Program-made: the position numbers and the translations under genes | Notes under the pieces: model-generated | The model's input: only the letters and a program-made list of their open reading frames with translations | What the model was told of the DNA's origin: nothing | Databases searched by the model: none | In this document: positions 1-12,555 of the stretch, one piece after another | Position numbering within the stretch: the first letter of the stretch is position 1 | Layout of the letters: every line of letters starts with the position of its first letter | NCBI RefSeq assembly: GCF_021130785.1 | Contig: NC_060213.1 | Coordinates: 99,316,501-99,380,500, forward strand | Length of the DNA: 64,000 nucleotides | Direction of reading: 5' to 3' | DNA from: Homalodisca vitripennis | Lineage: Eukaryota; Arthropoda; Insecta; Hemiptera; Cicadellidae

Positions 1-818
1 TATTCTTTAATATTAAATATTTATTGATATCCCATAAGGTTCTCAGATAGTATTCATTACTGTTTTTGAGAAGTATAGGATTACGTTGCAGCAGTATGAG
101 TGAATTCCACCAGTAACGTTATTTCCAACTGATTACAACTAAATCTGGCTAGAGTGTATTCTCTATGTCCTACATGATTTGTACCCCATGTCTAATGAAT
201 TAAAAGTTTCAGTATAGCGGTGGGTCATATTGATTCAGAAATTATATTTTCAAATTTAATTTACAATTTATAGTCCAAGAACCATTAGCATTGTATTTGC
301 ACACGAATAATTTTTTTCCATAAAATATACAAATAAAAGTTTCTTAAAAAAACAAATCGATCGTTAGCTACGCTAGTATTGGAAATGGAAATGGAAAGAG
401 TTAAAAAATAAAAAGAAATAGTTTTTCTCTGATTGAATTTTGTTTATTTTTTGTATTTAAATTCACCCGCCAGATACTTCAATAGTATTTTTATCGAGGC
501 TTGAAGGTTTTTTATACGGTGACCTGGCACTGTATTTACGTGCTTTATTGTTCATTTTAAGTGTGCTAAGCTAAGAATAATATTACGGTATCTGAGAAAA
601 AAGCTGCAATTACATAATTTAACTAATTTTGAACTATAGCTAGGATGGCTGACGACTAATTCCTTTCTTAGGGAAAATCTCTCTATTGGCTTATAAATAA
701 CTAGGTTTTTCGCTTATAGAATGCAATTCCACTTAATTACGAGCGCCTTAATGCATGCAGACACCAAGAAAATATTAAACAAATTAATTACGAAATAATT
801 TGATGGTTACTTACTATT
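1..818. other. AT-rich non-coding DNA
   Basis: No reading frame with recognisable coding character, RNA gene or repeat was seen on either strand. Confidence 0.5.
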
Positions 819-935
819 AAAGGAAAACAATTTTAGCCAGCAGCTAGTCATGTTTTAAAACAATTATAATTATAATTGTTATAATTATAATTGTTTTAAA
901 ACATGACTAGCTGCTGGCTAAAATTGTTTTCCTTT
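819..935. repeat. Near-perfect 117-bp foldback palindrome
   Basis: Two 57-base arms are exact reverse complements around a 3-base centre (about 876-878). The arms run outward from an AT-only core (TAATTATAATTGTTTTAAAAC) into mixed sequence (CATGACTAGCTGCTGGC). It could be a foldback/MITE-type element or a hairpin-driven inverted duplication. The 63-codon frame that begins inside it at 903 reads through the arm and is not considered a gene. Confidence 0.9.
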
Positions 936-2013
936 GTTATAATTATAATTATAACAATTATAATTCTTTTTATTTCGTATTACATCAAACATGTAATTAA
1001 TATTAACTCTCAATGTGACAGTAAAAGACTTATTGAAAAGACAGTTCATCCAGTCATGAAAGGTGGAAGAGATTCGTCTTGTGAGTTACACTAAAAACAC
1101 ATATTTTCTTACTAAAACATATGCTTACTACTTTCTGTTGTAGATATGATATAGAACTTATTGTTATAATTTTAATGAGAAAGTACAATCAGTGCTGTGT
1201 TAACATGAACAGATCAAATCTTGTATACACCAAATCCTATTTAATTTGAGGAGAACAGGATCAATTATAATTACCAGCAAAATTTAAACGGCATGGCTTT
1301 CTTAGTCTGCCATATGATTCTCAATCCAATAAACAAATAAAACTCTGTGTTGTAGACTACCTATACACATCTGACACTCGTTGCCTCGGGTTATAATGCA
1401 CTAAGTCTTATGCTGGGATCACTTATAACTACCAGTTGAACCCACCACTGGGCACAGCAAAAACTGACGTGCCACTTCAATCTGGGCAACCTTATGGATG
1501 TCCAGTAGCGGCACATCACAAACCGCAAATTTTAAGATTCTGGGGTTCATGGGCAATTCGATAGGTCTAGTCTACTGTGGAAGATGACTGTTGGAGTTGG
1601 TGGGGTTTGTTCCCTTACCTCAGAGGTTCTTGTTAACCTCAACAAGGGTGTGCCACTCCCTGCCTACTTTGACTGGAGAGGCTGGTTCAGAGCTGGCCTC
1701 CCCTTCTTCCGGGAGGACTTTGAGATGTAGTGCCCTAACTCTTCCTCATGGATCTCGATAGGAGGCGGCCCCTACTCCCTAACCTTACCCATCCTGAATA
1801 TCCTATCACTCCGGAAGCAGCGCAAAGGTTCTTACAGGACTAAATGCAATTTATAAGCTTCTTGTCCTAAGAGAACAAAAAAAGTCTTAGGCACTTAAAT
1901 CCAACTCAATCTCTTTTGCAAAAATGTCCAAAGTCTTATTGTCATGCTGTAAACAGTTTTTCATAGATGTACAAATAACAGGTTTTTACCAATTCACCTT
2001 TGATTTTTTCAGG
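936..2013. other. Non-coding; GC-richer patch at about 1370-1860
   Basis: Most of the stretch is AT-rich and featureless. From about 1370 to 1860 the composition changes to clearly GC-richer sequence with CCTCCCCTTCTTCCGGG-type blocks and no long frame. It looks like a remnant of a transposon untranslated region, but no family can be named from the sequence. Confidence 0.45.
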
Positions 2014-4691
2014 TTATTGTAGTGTAGGTAACATCCTAACTCTGGGGTTTAATAGCTTGAAACATTTTTAGACAGCCCAATTATCTAGAGGGACAGTCAA
2101 TATTCTTCAACCACTGCAGCTATGTACTTAATTATTGATTCACAGCAGATTTTCAAACAAAATAAATAGCGTCTAAGGATATAAGGTTAACATCCTTAAT
2201 CATTAAGAAGTGCTTTAAATCCAGTTGGTTATTGAGTAGTGTACCCTTTGAAGCATTTTAGCTAGATTTGTATTGTATCGAAATTAAAAACGGTAAAGAC
2301 GTAAATAACAACTATATTTAGCGGTAGGTAGATTTTAAAGTATACAGGCTTAAAATATTTAATGCAGTTCCTCACGAAAGGGTTTAAAAATTAATATGTA
2401 AGAACAATGTAACTTATAGTGAAGAGGACAGTTGACTTAATATGTTCATATGTAAGTTGATATATGACTTCAGTTGTATTACAACTATATAAAGAGTTAG
2501 GAATATGTGGATTCTTCTTGAGTTGTGATTGGTAAATCTGGGAATCAATCAAACTCACGGGAGATAACATCATTCTGGACTTCAGGGAGGGGTAGTAAAA
2601 CCACATCGTAAAACCCAGTTTTCCAGAGTTGCGACCTACTACGCTACTTTTTGAGTGCATAAAGAGACTCATATAGTCTCCAAACCGTTTTTATGGGAAA
2701 TTGCGTAAGTAGGAAAATTCATCACACTTTCAAAGTATTTAACAATTCAATTCCATAAATACAATCAATTGTTTTATGTTTAGGGAATTTGAGAACAATT
2801 CAATAACTATAGTTCAAGATATAATATAAACTTCACAGACATTTGGAATTTTCGATGTAAATATCTTTGAAGTTAAGGAAAGAAACATGAATATTTGTGT
2901 TTTAACAGACACATTGTTCAAGAATTCTTTTAACTACATAGAAGAAAAGTGTCTAATGATATGTGGTTCAGTGTAAAATTTAGTAATATATTGCTTTAAA
3001 AGTGGAAATAATATTAGAGTCCCATTTTACAGTATAACAGATTTTATTCATGAAGAATTAATTAATTTTCTTTCCTATGCCCAAATTGATGTGGGCTTGC
3101 TCGTTATTAATGTAAGCGACACTTCTCATAGCTAACATACAAAATAAATTATATAGTATAATTTACTATGCGGTGATTAAATTTAAATTAACAACTCATT
3201 TTGTCAGTTTCTAATACTAAGTTTGAAGAAAACGTTATGACCAAGCGATTTTCTAATTTATTTTGAAGAAAATATCAGTGTTACAGTTATGATAATAATG
3301 ATTTATTTTCCTTTTATGTTTTAAAGACTATGTATAACAGAACTTATAATCATGGGAAGCAAGAAGATAAAAAAATGTATAAGTATTAACAGTTTAAATA
3401 CACTAAAGCAGAGTCCAGCATCCCATAAAAGATATTGAATGACTTCGGTATTCAGTGGTGTAAAGATTTCACCAACGATATTTCACACTCAAAATTAATA
3501 AACCACGACTACCTTTTAGTTTGTAATATTATTATATTTACAATTACAACAAAAGAGAAACAAATATACCAGAATCATTAATTTTTAATATAAACCACAA
3601 TTAGATTTTTAAGTGATCTAAGCCCAAAGAAACGTGAAAAAGAAAGCTGCTACATTTAGTACTTGATAATTGATCAATTTTATCATAATAACATGATTAA
3701 GCTTAATTACCTGCCGCTTAATGGGTTTTCAAATATTTAACCCCTCTTTAACTCTTCTGAACTTTTACAATACAAGCTGCTGAGAGCATTTAGTACTGTA
3801 CACGTAATCTTGTTGCAGATAGGTTGTGTGACTATACCTTCAATATGTAAATAAGGATATGACACTTGAAACAGCAATCAAATAAACTATTAGATTACAG
3901 CGTTCCAGCATGACATGAATGTCAGTATTGTAAACAATATGTATGCTACATATTCCCTATGCGAGGGTGTCAATGTCACATAACCTGATGAGCAAATACC
4001 TTGTTCCTTGTAAAGTTTCAAGGGCATGTGAAGAATATTGGATGTGAGCATGGATGTGAATGTTACATGAGCTATCGATCAGAAGCTTATAACATTTCAA
4101 GTGTCGTGTGGAACCATAGAACTCCAAACACAAGCTTGTTGAAGGTTGAAACTTATTTGTATTACCATAAATTATACGCAATCTTTTGAATGATACCTTG
4201 AATGAACTAGTGATATATAACATTACAACATGTCATCAATGGAAAGCGTAGTAAATAGAACCGGCTGAATGTTATGTTATTGCCATACATTCCATATGCA
4301 GACGTATGAATGTAACATGAGATGTCGAGGCTTCACAAATGTAAACCGGGTTTGTGAGAACTCTGTCAATGTTCGGTTAATCTACGTTTATAAAGAGGTT
4401 TTTTCCGGCGCATAATTCTCCATACGCTGTGGTTGCCTTTATTTCATTACTTTATCCCTTAGGACTGATAAAACTGTTGTTTTTTAATGTAGTTTTTTAT
4501 CAATGCTTTTAACCTTAACGGAGCCGTAAAATTTGATTGAAACTCCTAAAATACAACAATGACAAGTATCCGAATGTTGAATTCATTTAGTATGTAATAT
4601 GTTTGAAATAACATCGTGTTAAATATCGTTCCGATATTACTTGCTTTTCTCAATACCTGCGAATGGTATACATGATGTATCATACTGTATC
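2014..4691 (+). repeat. Tandem duplication, copy 1 (2.68 kb)
   Basis: Begins with TTATTGTAGTGTAGGTAACA and ends with ...CATACTGTATC, where copy 2 begins with the same start sequence. The two copies are mostly identical, with scattered substitutions and small deletions in copy 2. No coding frame is conserved between them. The 3' part holds the module (ACATGAGCTATCGATC, then AAATGTAAACCGGGTTTGTG) that recurs elsewhere in the window. Confidence 0.92.
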
Positions 4692-7138
4692 TTATTGTAG
4701 TGTAGGTAACATCCTAACTCTGGGGTTTAATAGCTTGAAATATTTTGAGACAGCCCAATCTAGAGGGACAGCCAATATTCTTCAACCACTGCAGCTATGT
4801 ACTTAATTATTGATTCACAGCAGAATTTCAAACAAAATAAATAGCGTCTAAGGATATAAGGTTAGCATCTTTAATCTTTAAGAAGTTCTTTAAATCCAGT
4901 TGGTTATTGAGTAGTGTTCCCTTTGAAGCATTTTAGCTAGGTTTGTATTGTATCGAAATTTAAAACGGTAAAGACGTAAATAACAACTATATTTTGCGGT
5001 AGGTAGATTTTAAAGTATACAGGCTTAAAATATTTAATGCAGTTCCTCACGAAAGGGTTTAAACAGTTAATATGTAAGAAAAATGTAACTTATAGTGAAG
5101 AGGACAGTTGACTTAATCTTCTTGAGTTGTGATTGGTAAATCTGGGAATCAATCAAACTCACGGGAGATAACATCATTCTTGACTTCAGGGAGGGGTAGT
5201 AAAACCACATCGTAAAACCCAGTTTTCCGTGCGACCTACTACGCTACTTTATGGGAAATTGCATAAGTAGGAAAATTCATCACACTTTAACAATTCAATT
5301 CCATAAATACAATCAATTGTTTTATGTTTAAGGAATTTGAGAACAATTCAATAACTATAGTTTAAGACATAATATAAACTTCACAGACATTTGGAATTTT
5401 CGATGTAAATATCTTTGAAGTTAAGGAAAGAAACATGAATATTTGTGTTTTAACAGACACATGGAAGTGTCTAATGATATGTGCTTCAGTGTAAAATTTA
5501 GTAATATATTGCTTTAAAAGTTGAAATAATAGTAGAGTCCCATTTTACAGTATAACAGATTTTCTTCATGAAGAATTAATTAATTTTCTTTCCTATGCCC
5601 AAATTGATGTGGGCTTGCTCGTTATTAATGTAAGCGACACTTCTCATAGCTAACATACAAAATAAATTTTATATAGTGACTATGCGGTGATTAAATTTAA
5701 ATTAACAACTCATTTTGTCAGTTTCTAATACTAAGTTTGAAGAAAACGTTATGACAATTTTCTAAGTTATTTTGAAGAAAATATCAGTGTGATAATAATG
5801 ATTTATTTTCCTTTTATGGTTTAAAAGACTATATATAACAGAAGTATTAACAGTTTAAATACACTAAAGCAGAGTCCAGTTTCCCATAAAAGATATTGAA
5901 TGACTTCGGTATTCCGTGGCGTAAAGATTTCACCAACGATATTTCACACTCAAAATTAATAAACCACGACTACCTTTTAGTTTGTAATATTATTATATTT
6001 AAAATTACAACAAAAGAGAAACAAATATACCAGAATCATTAATTTTTAATATAAAACCACAATTAGATTTTTAAGTGATCTAAGACCAACGTAACGTGAA
6101 AAAGAAAGCTGCTACATTTAGTACTTGATAATTTATCTATTTTATCATAATAACATGATTAAGCTTAATTACCTGCCGCTTAATGGGTTTTCAAATATTT
6201 AACCTCTATTTAACTCTTCTGAACTTTTACAATACAAGCTGCTGAGAGCATGTAGTACTGCACACGTAATCTTGTTGCAGATAGGTTGTGTTACTATACC
6301 TTCAATATGTAAATAAGGATATGACACTTGAAACAGCAATCAAATAAACTATTAGATTACAGCGTTCCAGCATGACATGAATGTCAGTATTGTAAACAAT
6401 ATGTATGCTACATATTCCCTATGCGAGGGTGTCAATGTCACATAACCTGATGAGCAAATACCTTGTTCCTTGTAAAGTTTCAAGGGCATGTGAAGAATAT
6501 TGGATGTGAGCATGGATGTGAATGTTACATGAGCTATCGATCAGAAGCTTATAACATTTCAAGTTGTGGAACCATAGAACTCCAAACACAAGCTTGTTGA
6601 AGGTTGAAACTTATTTGTATTACCATAATTTATACGCAATCTTTTGAATGATACCTTGAATAAACTAGTAATATATAACATTACAACATGTCATCAATGG
6701 AAAGCGTAGTAAATAGAACCGGCTGTTATGTTATTGCCATACATTCCATATGCAGACGTTTGAATGTAACATGAGATGTCGAGGCTTCACAAATGTAAAC
6801 CGGGTTTGTGAGAACTCTGTCAATGTTCGGTTAATCTACGTTTATAAAGAGGTTTTTCCGGCGCATAATTCTCCATACGCTGTGGTTGCCTTTATTTCAT
6901 TACTTTTCCCTTAGGACTGATAAAACTGTTGTTTTTTTATTTAGTTTTTTATCAATGCTTTTAACCTTAACGTAGCCGTACAATTTAATTGAAACTCATA
7001 AAATACAACAATGACAAGTATCCGAATATTGAATTCATTTAGTATGTAATATGTTTCAAATAACATCGTGTTAAATATCGTTCCGATATTACTTGCTTCT
7101 CTCAATACGTGCGAATGGTATACATGATTTATCATACT
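4692..7138 (+). repeat. Tandem duplication, copy 2 (2.45 kb)
   Basis: Direct copy of 2014-4691. It is shorter mainly because of deletions, for example about 70 bases lost after GACAGTTGACTTAAT near 5117. Short reading frames within either copy are not shared intact, so the duplication is treated as non-coding. Confidence 0.92.
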
Positions 7139-10100
7139 AATTGAAGTACGTAACTATTAGTTTGGTAATAGTTCATCAGAAAGTCGTCTTGGAGACTTAT
7201 TTATCCAATTTTTCCTACTGGATGGATTGTGTTGCAATTTTTAATTCTGGGTTCTAATGATTTCCTTGTCTAATACTTTTATTCTCATTATTTACATTCT
7301 TTCGATATTCGTAAGGAAAAATTAATTTCAATTAATGTAAAAACGTTTTTTGGAGTAAAAACCAAAATAAAAAGTAGCTGATTTTAAAATTAGGCTCATA
7401 TACTATTCTTTACTAGTAGTATTTTTGGTAGATAACTAATCAAGAATAATGAAATCTGTTTCACCACTAATTACATTATTATTCACATTAATCGATATAT
7501 GATGTCAAAATAAATCTTAGAAATAAATGTGGTATGAACTTTCCTCTACTGGTGTACCATCGTCACGATTTTTTGTATCGTATGGAAGAAGAGAAAAGGA
7601 GGAGAAGTGACGTCATAGTTTTGATTACTTCCTGTCAGTCAAGACCTTGGAATTGTCTCTTCACCACAACCCCCTCGTTAGTTGAGAAAACTCTGCTCAC
7701 CAAAAACTAACAATGGGATCAAAGTATAATTTTATGTTACTTTTTTAGTTTTCACTATATTCCAAGATTAAAAGTACTTAGAAATTAGTTTCAGTTTATA
7801 TTTAAGTTAAGAAGTAACTTTTACGAGTTCATTGCTTGTGGAAATATGTTTGAACAGGTAGAATAACTATAACGCTATAATTTACATGAAATTCTTCTTG
7901 CAGTTCTGATGCACGTTACCAACTGACTCTATATTGTTAAAATAAATATTAAAGCTTAATCTATTTCATTAATTTACGTAAGTAATTGTATAATTCAAAT
8001 TCTCTTTTAAAGCTTTCATCTAAACAGAGCGTTAATGTTAGTTACTCGTAGACTGGTAATGATAATGAGACAATAACATGTATGATTGGTCCGAAAGTGT
8101 AAGTTTGTATCATGTGGTTTAGGGTTAAATATTCTGTGTTAATTCCTAATGAAAGTCTTTTAACAAAAGAACATAAATTGTGAACCATTTCACAAGGAAC
8201 ATAACTGAACACAACTTTATTGTATATGTTGTGATAGCTTTGTGATATTTAATGTATTTTTACGGTGTTCCCTGTGATATGAATCTTTTAAAATATTTTA
8301 TTTTATTGAAATAATCTACTGCGGCCGCATGCAGGTTTGGGCGAGGGTCACTCATCACTCACGGGATGGAGCATGACTTTATAACTGCCCGCAAAATATC
8401 TCGAAAACAAACTAATCTACAAAGTAGAAACTGTGCATAAAGCTTCATTTTTACTCGTTTATGAGGAACACTGATTTGTTACCGTTACATTGGTCAAATG
8501 GATAACCATAATGGCAACAATAAAATAGCAGAGGATATACATTTTTAAACAAACTTTATTATATTTATAAGATATATTAACATTGGGCAAATTAGCACAC
8601 GTGCTTAATTATAGTTAGACATCCAATATTTTATGTTGTCTTCATATGCAGACTTTAATATTTAAACACTGATATGAAAGCAAATTATTTTTTTTATGTG
8701 AACGTATAATGTTGTAAGATTTTTCGAGAAATATTTTAAATTAAATTTTATTTCTACAATAGAATAAAAGATTTCTATAATGTTGCCCGACCTACCATGA
8801 ATTTGGCTGAGTGTCTTTGAAGCCAATCACTCAGAAGGATGACACAAATTCTTTTTTTGTCAGGGAATATAAAAATTTGTTTGCTATATTATTATTTGCC
8901 GATCTATCAGTCAATAATGAAATGAGTTATAAAATTAAAAATTTTCATCAAATCTCAGCAATGCCAGTTAAGGTGGTAGTGTCGAGAACTACTACATTAG
9001 ATTCTAATGTAATTAGATAATAAATAAAATAATAATAAATATTTATTTTCCAACATTTACATACATGTTTACAATAAATGACAACCGTAAGAAGTTACTG
9101 ACCAAAATCAAGTAGCTGGCCAGTGTAACAGAAAAGCAATACATAAATAAACAGTTTATAGCTTGCTCTCACATAAATAAACTAACTGCTTTCCGCGACG
9201 TCTGCTCAAGACTGCAAACAGAACTACAACAAAAAAAGACTTATAGTAGATGTTTATACAATATAAAGTGATTATTAGAAAGAAAATGCATTTGGGTAAT
9301 CAAATAATAAAATGGTTTATCTAAAATTTACAAACAATTTTTTGATTCATCGAATACTCTTTATAATATTTACATTACAAACTGTTGAGAAACCTGGAAG
9401 ATATTTCTATAAAATAGCATGAGTAAACTCCTTGAAACCCAAACTCTTTGCAGACTTAAAGATAGATTTTGTTGCCACACATTGAATATGTAGAGATGTG
9501 AGTTTTAAAATGGCAACGTAGTTAATTACTAGCTTGAAATATTTCCGCATATTATGAATAGGAGCGTAGTACACAAAACACATTCATTTGAAGGGTGAAA
9601 GTTAGGTTGAGTTGCCACACATTATCTATGCAAGGGAATGAATGTTAAATGAGCTATCGATCAAACTGTAGCCTCTAACAACTCAAAACGTCATTATACG
9701 AGCGTAGTACCCTAAATACAAGCCTGTAGCAAACTGAATAGAAGTATGTTGGTATAAACAACCTATGCAAGGGCATGAATATTACATGAGCTATCGATCA
9801 AACTGTAGCATCTAACAACTCAAAACGTCATTATGCGAGCGTAGTACCCTAAATACAAGCCTGTAGCAAACTGAATAGAAGTATGTTGGTATAAACAACC
9901 TATGCAAGGGCATGAATATTACATGAGCTATCGATCAGTCGCTTGTAACATTTCAAGCGTCATAGGTGGTAGGGTTGTACTCGGAATACACCCTTGCTGT
10001 GGTCTGAAAGTTAAATTGTCTTATGTCAAATTCCATATGACAGGATATATTGAAATTTCTATATACATATTTAGTTATTTATTAAAATTCTTACGGTATA

Positions 10101-10716
10101 ACCGTTTGGAAAATTGGAAATAATTTAATATAATAGATAAAAAAATTTTACAAATAATTATTAATATAGTATGAGTTATTAATATAAAATAAACAAAAAT
10201 GAGAACAATGGTATTTACTGCTTAAAACACCGTTATATGACCTAACAATCTCAATTAAACTTTGTCTCTAAAAATTAGATGTCATATGATGTATATTAAA
10301 TGATATGTTGATACAACTAGTAAATACAGCATTTTAATACGACATGAATGGAAAATATTATTCAATCACAAGGTTGTTTCAGGCTAAAAGGTATGTTGTT
10401 GCCATATACTCCGTATGCAAGTGTTTGAATATTCCATGAGTTCTCGATCCAACTAGTAATATAAAGCATTACAAAATAGCATGAATATAAGCATATACTC
10501 GAACATGAGGTTGCTGGAGGCTAAATGGTATAATGTTACCATACATTCTATATTCAAGTGAGTGATTGTGACGTGAGCTTTCGAAACTCTACAAATGTAA
10601 ACCAGGTTTTGTGAGAACTCAGTCAAAGTTTGGTAGCTCTACGGGTATAAAGAGTAATTTCCGGCTTATCACTTTCACTATGCGACGATTGCATTTATTT
10701 TCATTGTTTTATCCCA
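7139..10716 (+). repeat. Dispersed non-coding repeat, copy B
   Basis: It follows the tandem duplication without a break. It carries three landmarks found in the same order in other copies: a core at about 7585-7715 with GTGACGTCATAGTTTTGATT; a block at about 8585-8910 with GAATTTGGCTGAGTGTC and CAATCACTCAG; and a terminal module at about 10380-10716 with GTAAACCAGGTTTTGTGAG and TATAAAGAG. No protein-coding frame is supported. Confidence 0.7.
9621..9990 (+). repeat. Minisatellite, 137-bp unit, about 2.7 copies
   Basis: GAGCTATCGATC recurs at 9651, 9788 and 9925, a spacing of 137 bases. The intervening sequence (CTAACAACTCAAAACGTC, CAAGCCTGTAGCAAACTG) is nearly identical between units. Single diverged units of the same motif occur in the 2014-7138 duplication, at 10.4 kb, at 14.8 kb and, inverted, at 34.1-34.7 kb. 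Confidence 0.85.
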
Positions 10717-11290
10717 GAAGATATATCTTGTTTACGTAATGACCCTTCTGTTTAACTTTAGGTTCAAATAATACCTATATATGCTTTATACTAGGAGCTC
10801 GTTCTTTCTTCAAGGCCTTTATCCTTGATGGACATTTTAATATTTAAGGGGAGTTGAACGGTCCTATCTTTCCCATGTTAAATTTTCAAAGTTTACGACC
10901 CGTTTTCTCAGTAACTATAAAACATATCCCAATGGAATCTTTACAGGATTTTTAGGAAACAATGAGGTGTGTATGGCACTACTGATGTAATTTTAACTGT
11001 AAAATCTTTTAATTAAAAATTTTTATATAAAGAATTTATTTCGCTACTTTTTTATTATATTTTATATAGGAAAAATGTTAAAGAGATGTATCGTAATAGT
11101 TAAAGTTTCCAGGTCATTACAGACATACACAGTACTGGTAAAAACCTTTTTATCCAGATACCTAGAATAGTTGATAGTAGAGATAACGGGTCTTTTATGA
11201 CAAATAATCTTAATCTGATTTTCGGAAAACCTATAGAAAGAGGCATTATAATAGGTAATAATGGCATATATTTACAAAAGAAAACTTACA

Positions 11291-12530
11291 TCAGAAACCT
11301 ACAGGTGAGTAATGTTCAGCATTATCTTCCTCCTCCTTTAGAGCCTTTCTTCTTTTCAGCACCCTAGTATCCTGCTTCGTTATAGCTTCTGCTGCCGTGT
11401 CAGCTTTCCGTAAACGGTCTTCGTCTAACTTTTTCAGAGCCCAAGATGTATATTTACCAATGTCTTTGACTCCTAACTCCTGCAGCAAACTTATCCTTCC
11501 CACATTTCCATCATTAAATGTAACTGCAGCATCCCAAGCACCTATTTGTAGAGTCTGTTTCCCCACAAAAACATTTTTTGGAATACGGGACCAGACTACA
11601 TTATTAAATGAGTCGTTAACATTTTGGGTCTTGCCATGAAGGCACTTTTTTAACAAGTCAGGAAGTGACAAATCCTTACGAATAGGTTTAATTGCCATCA
11701 TTACAGCTTCAGGGATAGACTTCTCGTCTTTGTACTCTGATGGGGCTTTCCTAAACTCACACCAAGTGCCTGGGAGGCTGGAACATAGCTGGTGACACGG
11801 ATTTTCATCTGTTGCTAAACGATGAAAATCGTTGCCCAAACAGCTCTTTTCATATTCTCAAGGTTATTAGTGTTGGCCCTAATTGCCTTTCCATAGTAAC
11901 ATTGAAGTTCATCAGCTACTTTGTCAGTTAGGCGACCAACTCCTTTGATCGGTTTTCCATCGGTCAATGGTGGAGACCCTTATTGAAATTTAAATTTACT
12001 TATGCGGCCTCCTAGGCGCTTTTGGACATGGCCTACACAATGGGTTTTTGTTATTTGTGTTTCTCCATATGGCCTACTGTCTTTTACAAATTGAAAAGCT
12101 TTGGAATCTCCATCCCCAACATTTCAACATACCCAGCTCCTCTCTGTTCTTCTGACCGATGAAAGATAGACACAGCGGCACAGTTTCCATCTCTCCACTT
12201 GCACACTCACCGTTATTTACACAATTGGGATACTCTGTCATTTTCAGATTTTGTTTTAGTACAACCACTACAATATTTAGTCATGACCTCTAAATCAAGT
12301 ACCTTACCTGTATCAAGGCTAGTCAAAGTGGCAATTCCGTTTCTTGACTTGAAGCCCCTTTTCGGTCAGCTACCACCATATGCGACAGTTAAATCTGAAT
12401 TACCATCATTTGATCAATAGCATTTTTAATAGCATTTATTATAGATTCTTCTGCTACAACTTGCATGCTCTCTTCAATTATTCTGGTGTATTTCATTCGA
12501 GCATTGTTAGGTGGCGGCTAATTTGTTATG
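11291..12530 (-). pseudogene. Mutator-like element (MULE) transposase, broken
   Basis: Successive minus-strand frames carry recognisable pieces of a MULE-type transposase in correct order. They are a KRGF..RNG segment and TGKVLDLEVMTKYC with a C..C pair (about 12270-12370), NGECASGE (about 12200), the acidic catalytic-type DGDS followed by CVGHVQKRLG (about 12020-12120), and C-terminal CLHGKTQNVNDSFNNVVWSR (residues 67-86 of an open 182-codon segment at 11291-11839). Known family behaviour: MULE transposases are nuclear DDE enzymes. At least three frame changes and a stop interrupt the gene, so it is inactive. The copy lies inside a dispersed repeat (sequence before 10716 and after 12556 matches continuous sequence elsewhere), so it probably inserted there. 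No terminal repeats were identified. Confidence 0.75.
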
Positions 12531-12555
12531 TCACACAAGGATTTTCACATTGAGA

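Noticed and set aside
903..1094. 63-codon frame with a hydrophobic start
   Set aside because: Begins inside the palindrome arm; hydrophobicity comes from AT-only codons.
1370..1860. GC-richer patch as a protein-coding exon
   Set aside because: All six frames are interrupted within short distances and no recognisable residues appear.
3957..4223. 88-codon minus-strand frame
   Set aside because: Not preserved in the second copy of the tandem duplication.
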